Assembly (NCBI GenBank): GCA_018660405.1
Contig: JABJKL010000192.1
Coordinates: 1-20,279 of the forward strand
Direction of reading: 5' to 3'
From: Pseudomonadota bacterium
GTDB lineage: Bacteria; Pseudomonadota; Gammaproteobacteria; Arenicellales; Arenicellaceae
Length of the DNA stretch: 20,279 nucleotides
The position numbers and the translations under genes are program-made. The notes below the pieces were generated by a model that saw only the letters and a program-made list of their open reading frames with translations, searched no databases and was not told the origin of the DNA. This document shows positions 1 through 6,811 of the stretch, in pieces (the stretch's first letter is position 1; each line of letters begins with the position of its first letter).

Positions 1-738
1 CAAACCCGTGACGAAGTTTTCGGAAAAAGCCAGCCAGTCCAGTTCCGGGTAGGCAGCTACGTGTGCGTTAAAATTACCGGTGGCACCATTTATCTTGCCC
101 AGTATTTCGATGTTTCGAATTTGTTCGAGTTGTCGATTAAGGCGTGCCGTGACGTTGCGCAATTCTTTGCCCAGAGTTGTGGGGGACGCGGCTTGCCCAT
201 GCGTACGAGCTAACATGGGTGTGTCGATATGTGCATCAGCGATAGCGTCGATTGCTTTGGTCACGCGCTCTAACAAAGGTAGCATTACTTGCGATCGCGC
301 CTCTGCCAGCATCAAGGCATATGACAGGTTATTTATATCTTCCGACGTGCAGGCGAAATGAATAAACTCGCTGGCGGCGTTTACTTCATTCAATCCTGAC
401 GCAGCTTGCTTGAGGAAGTACTCGACCGCCTTAACGTCGTGATTTGTGCCTGCTTCAATATCTTTTACCGCGAGCGCATCATCAGCGCTAAAATTCTCGA
501 TAATTGAACGCAAAGCGGTAATAGTCTTGCTACTGAACGGCGCAACTTCCACGATCTGTTCATTTAGGGATAGCGCAATTAGCCATTCAATTTCGATCAT
601 ACAGCGGTAACGAATTAAGCCATACTCACTGAATATTGGTTTTAGCTCAGTAGTTTTGGCTGCGTATCGTCCATCCAGAGGTGACAGCGCCATTACTTCA
701 GCGTGTCGTTCGGTTGTTGGGGGTGTTTTTGTAGTCAT
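1..738 (-). CDS. purB: Adenylosuccinate lyase, N-terminal part (runs off window start)
   Basis: PurB cleaves SAICAR and adenylosuccinate, releasing fumarate, in purine synthesis. Reading back from the ATG at 736-738 gives 246 uninterrupted codons to the window edge, roughly the first half of a protein of about 456 residues. The translation resembles E. coli PurB throughout: SPLDGRY at residues 19-25, IFSEYGLIR at 35-43, TNHDVKAVEYFLK at 98-110, FACTSEDINNLS at 128-139, and the catalytic-His region ARTHGQ at 177-182. The signature loop (SSxMPxKxNP) lies outside the window. Homology begins at about residue 17, so the ATG at codon 16 (position 693) is a possible true start; neither start has a clear Shine-Dalgarno sequence. 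The gene is divergent from the kinase-like gene. In related genomes purB usually follows hflD, which is absent here. Confidence 0.95.
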   Translation of the reverse strand, partial: MTTKTPPTTERHAEVMALSPLDGRYAAKTTELKPIFSEYGLIRYRCMIEIEWLIALSLNEQIVEVAPFSSKTITALRSIIENFSADDALAVKDIEAGTNHDVKAVEYFLKQAASGLNEVNAASEFIHFACTSEDINNLSYALMLAEARSQVMLPLLERVTKAIDAIADAHIDTPMLARTHGQAASPTTLGKELRNVTARLNRQLEQIRNIEILGKINGATGNFNAHVAAYPELDWLAFSENFVTGL

Positions 739-837
739 TTTTCTGAGGGCATACAGTCGTCAGGAGCGCTTCAAATGTGCAGGTCGGATGTTACCATAAG
801 CTTTTTACACAACCCTATTTAAGCGGCCCTCAACATA
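739..837. promoter_or_regulatory. Divergent purB / kinase-gene intergenic region
   Basis: This 99 bp spacer must hold the start signals of both purB (minus) and the kinase-like gene (plus), because the two are transcribed away from each other. It is AT-rich around 790-822. I could not pick a convincing -35/-10 pair or a PurR-like operator on either strand, and neither gene has an obvious Shine-Dalgarno sequence. Confidence 0.3.
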
Positions 838-1521
838 ATGGCTGATTTCCTTCAGTACAGTCTGGAAGAGCTGCGCAAAAGTGCAGTGGAAGTTTTGCGC
901 ACCGGACAAGGAACTCGTCCTGACGTGTTGTTAATAGATGTCGATGGCAAGAGAGCTATATTGAAGGATCAAAATGCTTGTGATCGCTGGTTTGCAATGC
1001 TTATTGGCCCACTATTGTGCTGGCGTGAAGCGCGCGCGCTAAAGCGGTTGGAAGCAATTTCGGGCGTTCCCAGGTTGTTAACTAAGCCGGATGCTCGTTC
1101 ACTATTAATGGAGTATGTAGATGCCGAACAAGCAATAAAAACCCAGCAAGTCCAGGACTGGCAAGCCTGGTTTGATAGGTTGGAGCAGCTAATTCAGTGT
1201 ATGCACGAGGCTGGCATCGCGCATGGTGATCTGCGCAGTCCGGGTAATATGCTTATCGATAAGCAGGGCAATCCGGTATTGGTGGACTTCGTTGCATCCA
1301 GTGGTCAAGGCGCAAGATGGAATATTTTTGCCAATTCAATCTTCCGCGGCTTATGTGCGGTCGATGAATCTGCAGTGATAAAATTAAAATCTAAAATTGC
1401 ACCGGAGCTGTTGGACAATGCCGCAGCGAGTAACCATGTTGGTGGCAAGGTGGGTTTGTTGTTACGCGCCTTGGGGCAGCGCGTGCGCAAGCTGAGTCGA
1501 TTACTCTTTACTGCGAAGTGA
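838..1521 (+). CDS. Small protein-kinase-like phosphotransferase (RIO/LPS-kinase type fold)
   Basis: This 227-residue protein looks like a compact bacterial kinase of the RIO1/WaaP-like type. A candidate ATP-binding lysine is K43 (AILKD), and a candidate helix-C glutamate is E64 in WREARAL. The hinge region is LLMEYVDA (89-96). The catalytic loop is HGDLRSPGNMLID (129-141), with D131 and N137, and the metal-binding aspartate is D150 in LVDFVAS. There is no recognisable glycine-rich loop, and the catalytic Asp-to-Asn spacing is one residue longer than in the classical HRDLxxxN loop. The C-terminal tail after residue 200 is basic. The gene stands alone on the plus strand between purB and mnmA (both minus), the place where hflD is usual. 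The substrate cannot be told; small molecule, lipid and protein are all possible. The ATG has no good ribosome-binding site. The kinase-fold call is fairly firm; activity is inferred. Confidence 0.75.
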   Translation: MADFLQYSLEELRKSAVEVLRTGQGTRPDVLLIDVDGKRAILKDQNACDRWFAMLIGPLLCWREARALKRLEAISGVPRLLTKPDARSLLMEYVDAEQAIKTQQVQDWQAWFDRLEQLIQCMHEAGIAHGDLRSPGNMLIDKQGNPVLVDFVASSGQGARWNIFANSIFRGLCAVDESAVIKLKSKIAPELLDNAAASNHVGGKVGLLLRALGQRVRKLSRLLFTAK

Positions 1522-1632
1522 CGTCCATTTTTGCTAATCCCAAGAGTACTCACTCCCTGCTGGCGACGGCCATGCTGGCACTCAGCAAACCCCTGCCTCG
1601 AACGAGCGGTCGGGAAAAGCAAATATAAGGGG
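1522..1632. other. Convergent kinase-gene / mnmA intergenic region
   Basis: This 111 bp spacer lies between the ends of two convergent genes. It is far too short for hflD (about 200 codons), and I see no remnant of it. I looked for an intrinsic terminator and found no clear hairpin followed by a T-run on either strand. Confidence 0.5.
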
Positions 1633-2781
1633 TCAGCCAAATAAAAGTGGTGCATTAGCGTTCATAATAGTTCCACCGCCCAGGCAATTCCTTCCGTCGT
1701 ATAGCACAACCGCCTGGCCGGGTGTTACTGCTCGTTGTGGATCATCAAATTTCAAACAAAAACCATCATCTGTTTGCATATAAGTGCAAATTTGATCGGC
1801 CTGGCGATAGCGTGTTTTAGCGGTTAGTTTCTGGCCGTCTACCGGCGCACTGTTTACCCATTCAGGTTCAATAGCGTTGAGTGCATCAGACAACATGCCG
1901 GGGTGGTCGTGTCCTTGCACCACAATCAAGGTGTTTGACTCCATATTCTTTCCGGCGACATACCATGCGCTTCCCGGACCCCCAATATCCAGGCCATGGC
2001 GCTGGCCGATGGTGTGGAACATCAAACCCTGATGTTCGCCTATTAGCTGGCCGTCTTCACTGCGCATTTCACCCGGCGAAGGTTTTAAATAGTTTGCCAA
2101 AAAATCGGCAAACCGTCGTTTTCCGATAAAGCAGATACCGGTGCTATCTTTTTTGTCGTGAGTAATCAGGCCAGCTGCTTCGGCCATGTGGCGTACTTTT
2201 GGTTTGTCGATTTCGCCCAACGGAAAAAGACTTCTTTTGAGTTGCTTCTGGCCAAGTGTGTACAAGAAATAGCTTTGGTCTTTATTGTTATCTATGCCAC
2301 GCAGCAATCGATATCCATTGTCAGCACTCTCGTTGGACAAACCGTTGGACAAGTCGCTGGCCACATAATGGCCGGTGGCGATGTAATCAGCACCGAGAGC
2401 ATCGCCTTGCAGCAAAAACTCGTGAAATTTAATTTCCCGGTTACAGAGAATGTCCGGGTTGGGTGTCCGGCCAGCAGCGTACTCCGCCAGGAAATGTTCG
2501 AATACACGATCCCAGTATTCGGCTGCGAAGTTCACACTTCTAAGTTCTAGCCCTAGCTTGTCGCATACTGCTTGTGCGTCAGCCATATCGGCTGCTGCCG
2601 CGCAATACTCTTCGGTATCGTCTTCTTCCCAGTTTTTCATGAATAACCCACTCACTGAGTATCCTGCATCCCGGAGCAGCATCGCTGCGACAGAAGAGTC
2701 CACTCCGCCAGACATGCCAACGATAATGTGCGTTTGAGAAGCTTCTCTTTGGGTAACTGGGTGGTTGGGAGCAAATAGCAT
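1633..2781 (-). CDS. mnmA: tRNA-specific 2-thiouridylase MnmA
   Basis: MnmA makes the 2-thiouridine of U34 in tRNA(Lys, Glu, Gln), using ATP to adenylate the base and sulfur relayed from the Tus proteins. The 382-residue product is slightly longer than E. coli MnmA (368). The PP-loop SGGVDSS is at 24-30. The first catalytic cysteine is C113 in TPNPDILCNREIKF. The second, persulfide-carrying cysteine is C217 in STGICFIGKR. ATGHY (135-139) and HTIGQRHGL (256-264) are also typical. The ATG is preceded by no obvious Shine-Dalgarno sequence, and the first 17 residues are less conserved. It lies 15 bp downstream of nudJ and is probably co-transcribed with it. In Pseudomonas the next gene would be hflD; here it is an oppositely oriented kinase-like gene. 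Confidence 0.97.
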   Translation of the reverse strand: MLFAPNHPVTQREASQTHIIVGMSGGVDSSVAAMLLRDAGYSVSGLFMKNWEEDDTEEYCAAAADMADAQAVCDKLGLELRSVNFAAEYWDRVFEHFLAEYAAGRTPNPDILCNREIKFHEFLLQGDALGADYIATGHYVASDLSNGLSNESADNGYRLLRGIDNNKDQSYFLYTLGQKQLKRSLFPLGEIDKPKVRHMAEAAGLITHDKKDSTGICFIGKRRFADFLANYLKPSPGEMRSEDGQLIGEHQGLMFHTIGQRHGLDIGGPGSAWYVAGKNMESNTLIVVQGHDHPGMLSDALNAIEPEWVNSAPVDGQKLTAKTRYRQADQICTYMQTDDGFCLKFDDPQRAVTPGQAVVLYDGRNCLGGGTIMNANAPLLFG

Positions 2782-2796
2782 TGGTTGGTTTAAGTT

Positions 2797-3276
2797 TTAG
2801 GGCTTTACTGGGTCAAGGTTTAGATACGCATCTAATGGGAACTGCTTATTGGCCTCATAATCCAGAATCGACCGCATGACTAATGGGCTTCTGACCACAA
2901 AATCATTTTCGATCTCACTACGCGTCAGCCAATGGGTGTTGATGATGTCGGCATCACGGGTTACCTGATCGCTTTGATTCTGTATGGCTCGCCCTGAAAA
3001 GGTGAACCGTAAATAGGTTTTAGCCTCAGGATTTGTTCGAGGAGTCGACCACTGATAAATACCGACCAGATAGTCGATTTCAACTAACCAACAGGTTTCT
3101 TCAAGTGTTTCGCGAATGGCCGCGTCGACAATACTTTCACCTGCATCGACATGGCCAGCAGGCTGATTTACCACCGACCCTTTCGTCTGACAGTGCTCTT
3201 CAACCATAAGGTATTTATTATCTTGTTTGATAATGGTTGCGACGGTTACGTGGGGATGCCAGCGTTGCTTGGTCAT
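2797..3276 (-). CDS. nudJ: Nudix hydrolase, NudJ-like phosphatase
   Basis: This 159-residue Nudix enzyme sits directly upstream of mnmA, as NudJ does in many gammaproteobacteria. E. coli NudJ hydrolyses nucleoside tri- and diphosphates and HMP pyrophosphate; the substrate here is inferred from family and position. The start HPHVTVATIIKQDNKYLMVEE and the NQPAGHVDAGES segment are characteristic. The Nudix box spans G41 to about W63, with the metal-binding residues E47, R55, E56, E59 and E60 all present. The glycine usually found near the end of the box is C62 (EETCW), a departure from the REUXEEXGU consensus. VGIYQWSTP (71-79) matches the conserved region after the box. The gene heads the minus-strand pair and is divergent from the isocitrate dehydrogenase gene across 313 bp. 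Confidence 0.92.
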   Translation of the reverse strand: MTKQRWHPHVTVATIIKQDNKYLMVEEHCQTKGSVVNQPAGHVDAGESIVDAAIRETLEETCWLVEIDYLVGIYQWSTPRTNPEAKTYLRFTFSGRAIQNQSDQVTRDADIINTHWLTRSEIENDFVVRSPLVMRSILDYEANKQFPLDAYLNLDPVKP

Positions 3277-3589
3277 TGTTTATTGCATAGTGGTTTCATT
3301 TGGGCAGGGATACTGCCATAAGTACCCATTTGGTGGGAGGTTTTTCGGCCTGTTTACGCCGTGGCATGCTGAATTAAAGGGCGTTAAAAATTACCCTGGG
3401 GAGCTGCTTAAAAGCACTAATGTTTGTGTTAGAATCCGCGCGCCGTGTGATTCCAGCATGAATTATTTATCGCAGATTAATTATTTTGTAGCCCAAGTCT
3501 TATAGCTCATGTGCCAGTATGTTTGATTCCAAAATCCAACTCCCAAAGCACGGCGGTTAACCACTTGCCAAATTATTGTAGAGGCCCTT
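3277..3589. other. 313 bp divergent nudJ / icd intergenic region
   Basis: This stretch separates nudJ (minus) from the isocitrate dehydrogenase gene (plus). Open frames across it have no recognisable protein content, so I take it as regulatory. The only promoter I would propose is the extended -10 at 3427-3435. A GAGG ribosome-binding site lies at 3581-3584, just before the icd start. I saw no tRNA, long hairpin or repeat. Confidence 0.45.
3404..3435 (+). promoter_or_regulatory. Candidate extended -10 promoter for icd
   Basis: TAGAAT at 3430-3435 is a five-of-six match to TATAAT and is preceded by TGT at 3427-3429, giving the TGn extended -10 arrangement. The -35 side is weak (CTGCTT at 3404-3409, spacing too long), as is common for extended -10 promoters. 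It would give a leader of about 150 nt before the icd ATG. This is sequence resemblance only. Confidence 0.35.
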
Positions 3590-5827
3590 ATGTCTGACAC
3601 AAAATCGACGATCATTTATACCCTAACTGATGAGGCTCCAGCGCTCGCGACTCGTTCGTTGTTGCCGATTATTAAAACCTTTACAGACAGCTGTGGGGTG
3701 GCCGTTGAAACACGTGATATTTCGCTAGCAGCACGCATCTTGGCAGTATTCCCGGAATATCTAACCGACCAGCAGAAAATGTCTGACGATTTGGCCGAGC
3801 TTGGTGGTATGACCCAGGATCCCGGTGCCAATATTATCAAATTGCCCAATATCAGTGCCTCTGTGCCACAACTTAAAGAAGTAGTGACCGAATTGCAGCA
3901 TCAGGGTTATAGATTGCCTGATTATCCAGACACCCCGACGACCGATGAAGAACATGCCATCAGGACTTGCTACGATAAAGTGAAAGGCAGTGCGGTTAAC
4001 CCGGTTCTTCGTGAAGGCAACTCAGATCGAAGAGCGCCCGCGGCCGTTAAGCAATACGCGCGTAACAACCCACATTCGATGGGCGCCTGGTCGAGCGATT
4101 CTCAAACCCACGTTGCAACGATGAGTGCGGGTGATTTTCAGTCGAACGAAAAATCCGTGACTATCGAGATTGAAGGCGAAAGCGAAGGATCCTTGCGTAT
4201 TGAGTTAGTGCAGAATGATGGGCAGGTAATCGTATTAACGGAATCGGTCCCGGTATTGGAAGGTGAAATCATAGACGGTACCTACATGAGCAAGAATGCT
4301 TTGTTGAGCTTCCTGAAAGAACAAGTGAGGGATGCCAAAGATAAAGGTGTGTTGTTCTCTTTGCATCTGAAAGCCACCATGATGAAGGTATCTGACCCAA
4401 TTATTTTTGGCCATGGTGTAAAGGCTTTCTTTAGCGATGTGTTCGAAAAACACGGCGCTGTGCTAGCGCAGGCCGGTGTGAACGTTAACAATGGTTTGGG
4501 CAACTTGCTGGCGGCCATCGAAACTCTTCCATCAGATCAGCGCGATGCTATTCAAGCGGATATTGATTTGGCCTATGCGAGTGGGCCTGCCCTGGCGATG
4601 GTCAATTCAGATAAAGGCATAAGCAATTTGCATGTGCCCAGTGATGTGATTATTGATGCTTCCTTGCCGGCGATGATTCGCACCTCCGGGCAGATGTGGA
4701 ATGCAGATGGCGAGCTGCAAGATACCAAAGCAGTTGTTCCAGATAGCAGTTACGCGTCGCTTTACGCAACCACCATCGATTATTGCCGTGAACATGGCGC
4801 ATTTGACCCAACCACCATGGGTACGGTACCCAATGTCGGTCTTATGGCGCAAAAGGCCGAAGAATATGGCTCGCACGACAAGACTTTTGAGCTTCCGGCA
4901 GACGGTTCTGTACGCGTTATTGATGGTGCCGGTAATGTACTGATGGAGCACACTGTTGAAGCTGGGGATATTTGGCGTATGTGTCAGGTTAAAGATTTAC
5001 CCATTCAGGATTGGGTTAAGTTAGCGGTAAAGCGCGCCCGTGCTTCACAAATGCCGGCAGTATTTTGGTTGGACAAAAACCGTGCCCATGATGCGCAGCT
5101 AATCGTTAAAGTAGAACAGTATCTGAAGGATCACGATACCGATGGTTTGGAAATTCACATTAAATCGGTGGCCGAGGCGACTCATTTCACCTTGGATCGA
5201 ACCGCTAAGGGATTAGATACTATTTCTGTTACCGGTAATGTACTACGAGACTATTTAACAGATTTATTTCCCATTCTCGAATTGGGAACCAGTGCAAAAA
5301 TGCTTTCAATCGTTCCATTGATGAAGGGTGGCGGGCTATTCGAAACGGGCGCCGGGGGATCAGCACCAAAGCATGTTCAACAATTTGAGCAAGAGAATCA
5401 CCTGCGTTGGGATAGTCTGGGTGAGTTTTTGGCGCTAGCTGAATCTCTAGAACACTATTCGCAGATTACTGGTAATGCCGGTGCCAAGGTTTTAAGTGAT
5501 GCACTAGGTGAAGCGACCGCTCAATTACTCGACAATCGCAAGTCGCCATCTCGCAAGGTCAACGAGCTGGATAATCGGGGCAGCCATTTTTATCTGGCGA
5601 TGTATTGGGCGCAATCACTTGCCAGTCAAGATGCAGACCCGGCTTTAGCCGCGAAATTTACCCCGCTTGCCAAGGCGCTGGCTGATAATGAACAAACGAT
5701 CGTCGCGGAGCTCAATAGTGTTCAGGGTGATCCGGCAGATATCGGAGGTTATTACTTTCCCAGCGAAGCCAAGGCCGTATCGGCAATGCGACCCAGTGCT
5801 ACCTTAAACGCTCTGTTGGGAGCTTAG
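3590..5827 (+). CDS. icd: Isocitrate dehydrogenase, NADP-dependent, monomeric type
   Basis: This enzyme oxidatively decarboxylates isocitrate to 2-oxoglutarate in the TCA cycle. At 745 residues it belongs to the monomeric class (about 740 residues, as in Azotobacter vinelandii), not the roughly 416-residue homodimeric class of E. coli. Supporting sequence includes LREGNSDRRAPAAVK at 140-154; S134 and N137 sit where the Azotobacter enzyme has its substrate-binding Ser132 and Asn135. Further family segments include DGTYMSKNALLSFL (residues 229-242), the VFEKHGAVL region, and FWLDKNRAHDAQL in the C-terminal half. The ATG has GAGG five bases upstream. The gene ends 26 bp before the end of convergent cspD with no obvious terminator between. 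A separate homodimeric icd may exist elsewhere in the genome; this cannot be seen here. Confidence 0.97.
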   Translation: MSDTKSTIIYTLTDEAPALATRSLLPIIKTFTDSCGVAVETRDISLAARILAVFPEYLTDQQKMSDDLAELGGMTQDPGANIIKLPNISASVPQLKEVVTELQHQGYRLPDYPDTPTTDEEHAIRTCYDKVKGSAVNPVLREGNSDRRAPAAVKQYARNNPHSMGAWSSDSQTHVATMSAGDFQSNEKSVTIEIEGESEGSLRIELVQNDGQVIVLTESVPVLEGEIIDGTYMSKNALLSFLKEQVRDAKDKGVLFSLHLKATMMKVSDPIIFGHGVKAFFSDVFEKHGAVLAQAGVNVNNGLGNLLAAIETLPSDQRDAIQADIDLAYASGPALAMVNSDKGISNLHVPSDVIIDASLPAMIRTSGQMWNADGELQDTKAVVPDSSYASLYATTIDYCREHGAFDPTTMGTVPNVGLMAQKAEEYGSHDKTFELPADGSVRVIDGAGNVLMEHTVEAGDIWRMCQVKDLPIQDWVKLAVKRARASQMPAVFWLDKNRAHDAQLIVKVEQYLKDHDTDGLEIHIKSVAEATHFTLDRTAKGLDTISVTGNVLRDYLTDLFPILELGTSAKMLSIVPLMKGGGLFETGAGGSAPKHVQQFEQENHLRWDSLGEFLALAESLEHYSQITGNAGAKVLSDALGEATAQLLDNRKSPSRKVNELDNRGSHFYLAMYWAQSLASQDADPALAAKFTPLAKALADNEQTIVAELNSVQGDPADIGGYYFPSEAKAVSAMRPSATLNALLGA

Positions 5828-5853
5828 TATTGGCCGTCAGCGGTACGGGACTT

Positions 5854-6081
5854 TCACGTGCTGTTGGTTACTTCCGCGCTTGCGGCTGCTTGAATAGTCG
5901 TCGCTTTGGGTCCTCGTGGCCCGTCTTCGACCTCATATTCGACTTCCTGTCCTTCGTTCAGCACTTTGTAGCCATCCATTTGGATCGCAGAAAAGTGTGC
6001 AAACACTTCATCACCGCCTTCAGCAGGCGTTATAAAACCGAACCCCTTGGCTGAGTTAAACCATTTTACGGTGCCGTTCAT
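5854..6081 (-). CDS. cspD: Cold-shock-domain protein, CspD-like
   Basis: A 75-residue single cold-shock domain (OB fold) that binds single-stranded nucleic acid. RNP1 is KGFGFI at 12-17 and RNP2 is VFAHF at 26-30, with the aromatic residues W7, F14, F16, F27 and F30 in place. AIQMDGYKVLNEGQEVEYEV closely resembles E. coli CspD (STIQMDGYRTL), and the position beside clpS-clpA is the classical one for cspD. In E. coli, CspD is a stationary-phase inhibitor of replication; that role is inferred here. A strong purine-rich site (AGGGGG on the coding strand, near 6092-6097) lies about 10 bases before the ATG. The gene is divergent from clpS, and its leader contains inverted repeats. Confidence 0.93.
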   Translation of the reverse strand: MNGTVKWFNSAKGFGFITPAEGGDEVFAHFSAIQMDGYKVLNEGQEVEYEVEDGPRGPKATTIQAAASAEVTNST

Positions 6082-6101
6082 GTGTGTAGAACCCCCTTTT
6101 G

Positions 6102-6157
6102 ATACAAAACTTTATAATAAACTGCATTCATAATGATATTTTTGTGCAGTTTTGTAT
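6102..6157. repeat. Overlapping inverted repeats in the cspD upstream region
   Basis: ATACAAAACT at 6102-6111 is repeated in inverted form as AGTTTTGTAT at 6148-6157. A second pair, AAACTGCA at 6119-6126 and TGCAGTTT at 6145-6152, uses bases that overlap the right arm of the first, so the two pairings exclude each other. In the cspD transcript or its promoter DNA these could form alternative structures or a dyad operator. The arms are read directly from sequence; function is unknown. Confidence 0.5.
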
Positions 6158-6245
6158 GCGCTGGTGCAGAAAATATTACAACCCTAATCCGCACGATTCA
6201 CTGATTCTTCCGATATTTTGGTGTTTGGTCAAGTAGATCAATGCA

Positions 6246-6299
6246 TGAGGGCTGCTAAAATGTAGCTGAATTAACTTGAAATTTGCGCTTTAGCCCTCA
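6246..6299. repeat. 8-bp inverted repeat with 38-bp loop upstream of clpS
   Basis: TGAGGGCT at 6246-6253 is matched by AGCCCTCA at 6292-6299. An alternative, partly overlapping pair is GCTAAA at 6254-6259 with TTTAGC at 6289-6294. No T-run follows, so it is not a classical terminator. It lies immediately upstream of the 11-bp repeat array. Confidence 0.4.
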
Positions 6300-6304
6300 A
6301 ACTC

Positions 6305-6347
6305 TAGTTCTATGATAGTTATATGTTAGTTCTATGTTAGTTATATG
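6305..6347 (+). repeat. Four tandem 11-bp repeats upstream of clpS
   Basis: The block consists of four consecutive units of the form TAGTT(C/A)TATG plus one variable base, starting at 6305, 6316, 6327 and 6338. C and A alternate at the sixth position, so it also reads as two 22-bp units. The period is about one helical turn. The block ends 33 bp before the GTG start of clpS. It could be a multi-site regulator target, AT-rich bent DNA overlapping the promoter, or simple slippage. Confidence 0.6.
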
Positions 6348-6379
6348 GTTCATTTAGAATTTACGGTGGGTCGGTATTA

Positions 6380-6787
6380 GTGGCTATAGCGTTAAGTCTT
6401 CCTTTTAGGGCAGTAGATCTTGTAGTGGCAGGGCAGGGTTCCGACGAGCCTACCGAATTCGATTTTGGAGACGCCGAAGAACTGGTGCTCGAAGAAGCCA
6501 AGCCCAAGCTAAAAAAGCCGTCACTGTATAAAGTGTTGCTATTAAATGATGATTACACACCGATGGACTTTGTAGTGGGCATATTGCAAGGCTATTTTTT
6601 GTTGTCCCACGAAAAATCCATACAAATTATGATGAATGTTCACCAGCGCGGTAAAGGCGTATGTGGAATTTATCCCCGAGAAGTGGCAGAAACCAAAGTC
6701 GAACAGGTGATGTGTACTGCCCGAGACAGCCAACATCCACTACAATGTGTAATGGAACCCGAATCTGACGAGCATTCCAACAACTAA
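6380..6787 (+). CDS. clpS: ATP-dependent Clp protease adaptor ClpS
   Basis: ClpS delivers N-degron substrates (N-terminal Leu, Phe, Tyr, Trp) to ClpAP. The core from about residue 46 matches the family: PSLYKVLLLNDDYTPMDFV at 47-65, with pocket residues N56, D57, D58 and gate Met62, then MNVHQRGKGVCG with H88, EVAETKVEQV at 101-110 and QHPLQC at 118-123. At 135 residues it exceeds E. coli ClpS (106) because of a longer N-terminus. The start is a GTG with a GGTGGG ribosome-binding-like run nine bases upstream (6365-6370). No in-frame ATG occurs before the core, and another GTG at 6425 is possible. It lies 24 bp upstream of clpA in the same operon. Confidence 0.95.
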   Translation: MAIALSLPFRAVDLVVAGQGSDEPTEFDFGDAEELVLEEAKPKLKKPSLYKVLLLNDDYTPMDFVVGILQGYFLLSHEKSIQIMMNVHQRGKGVCGIYPREVAETKVEQVMCTARDSQHPLQCVMEPESDEHSNN

Positions 6788-6811
6788 TTCCAACAACTAC
6801 GAGAAAAACTA

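Larger units (their letters stand above)
6082..6379. other. 298 bp divergent cspD / clpS intergenic region
   Basis: No protein-coding content is visible. The region holds the start signals of cspD and of the clpS-clpA operon. It contains an inverted-repeat cluster near cspD, a second inverted repeat in the middle, and a tandem array of 11-bp repeats next to clpS, each listed separately. The cspD-proximal part is very AT-rich (6099-6145). Confidence 0.6.

Noticed and set aside
1305..1655. Minus-strand open frame of 116 codons across the kinase gene end and the mnmA end
   Set aside because: It lies antisense to the conserved end of the kinase gene, resembles no known protein, and has basic/arginine-rich composition typical of a shadow frame. 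It is not an hflD remnant.
3227..3505. Plus-strand open frame of 92 codons across the nudJ start and the intergenic region
   Set aside because: No recognisable protein character, no ribosome-binding site, and it overlaps nudJ antisense. The region is better explained as regulatory.
4607..4951. 114-codon antisense frame inside icd
   Set aside because: It lies wholly within the well-conserved isocitrate dehydrogenase gene and has no protein-like conservation.
5830..6054. 74-codon plus-strand frame opposite cspD
   Set aside because: cspD on the minus strand has complete RNP1/RNP2 motifs and a strong ribosome-binding site; the plus frame is its shadow.
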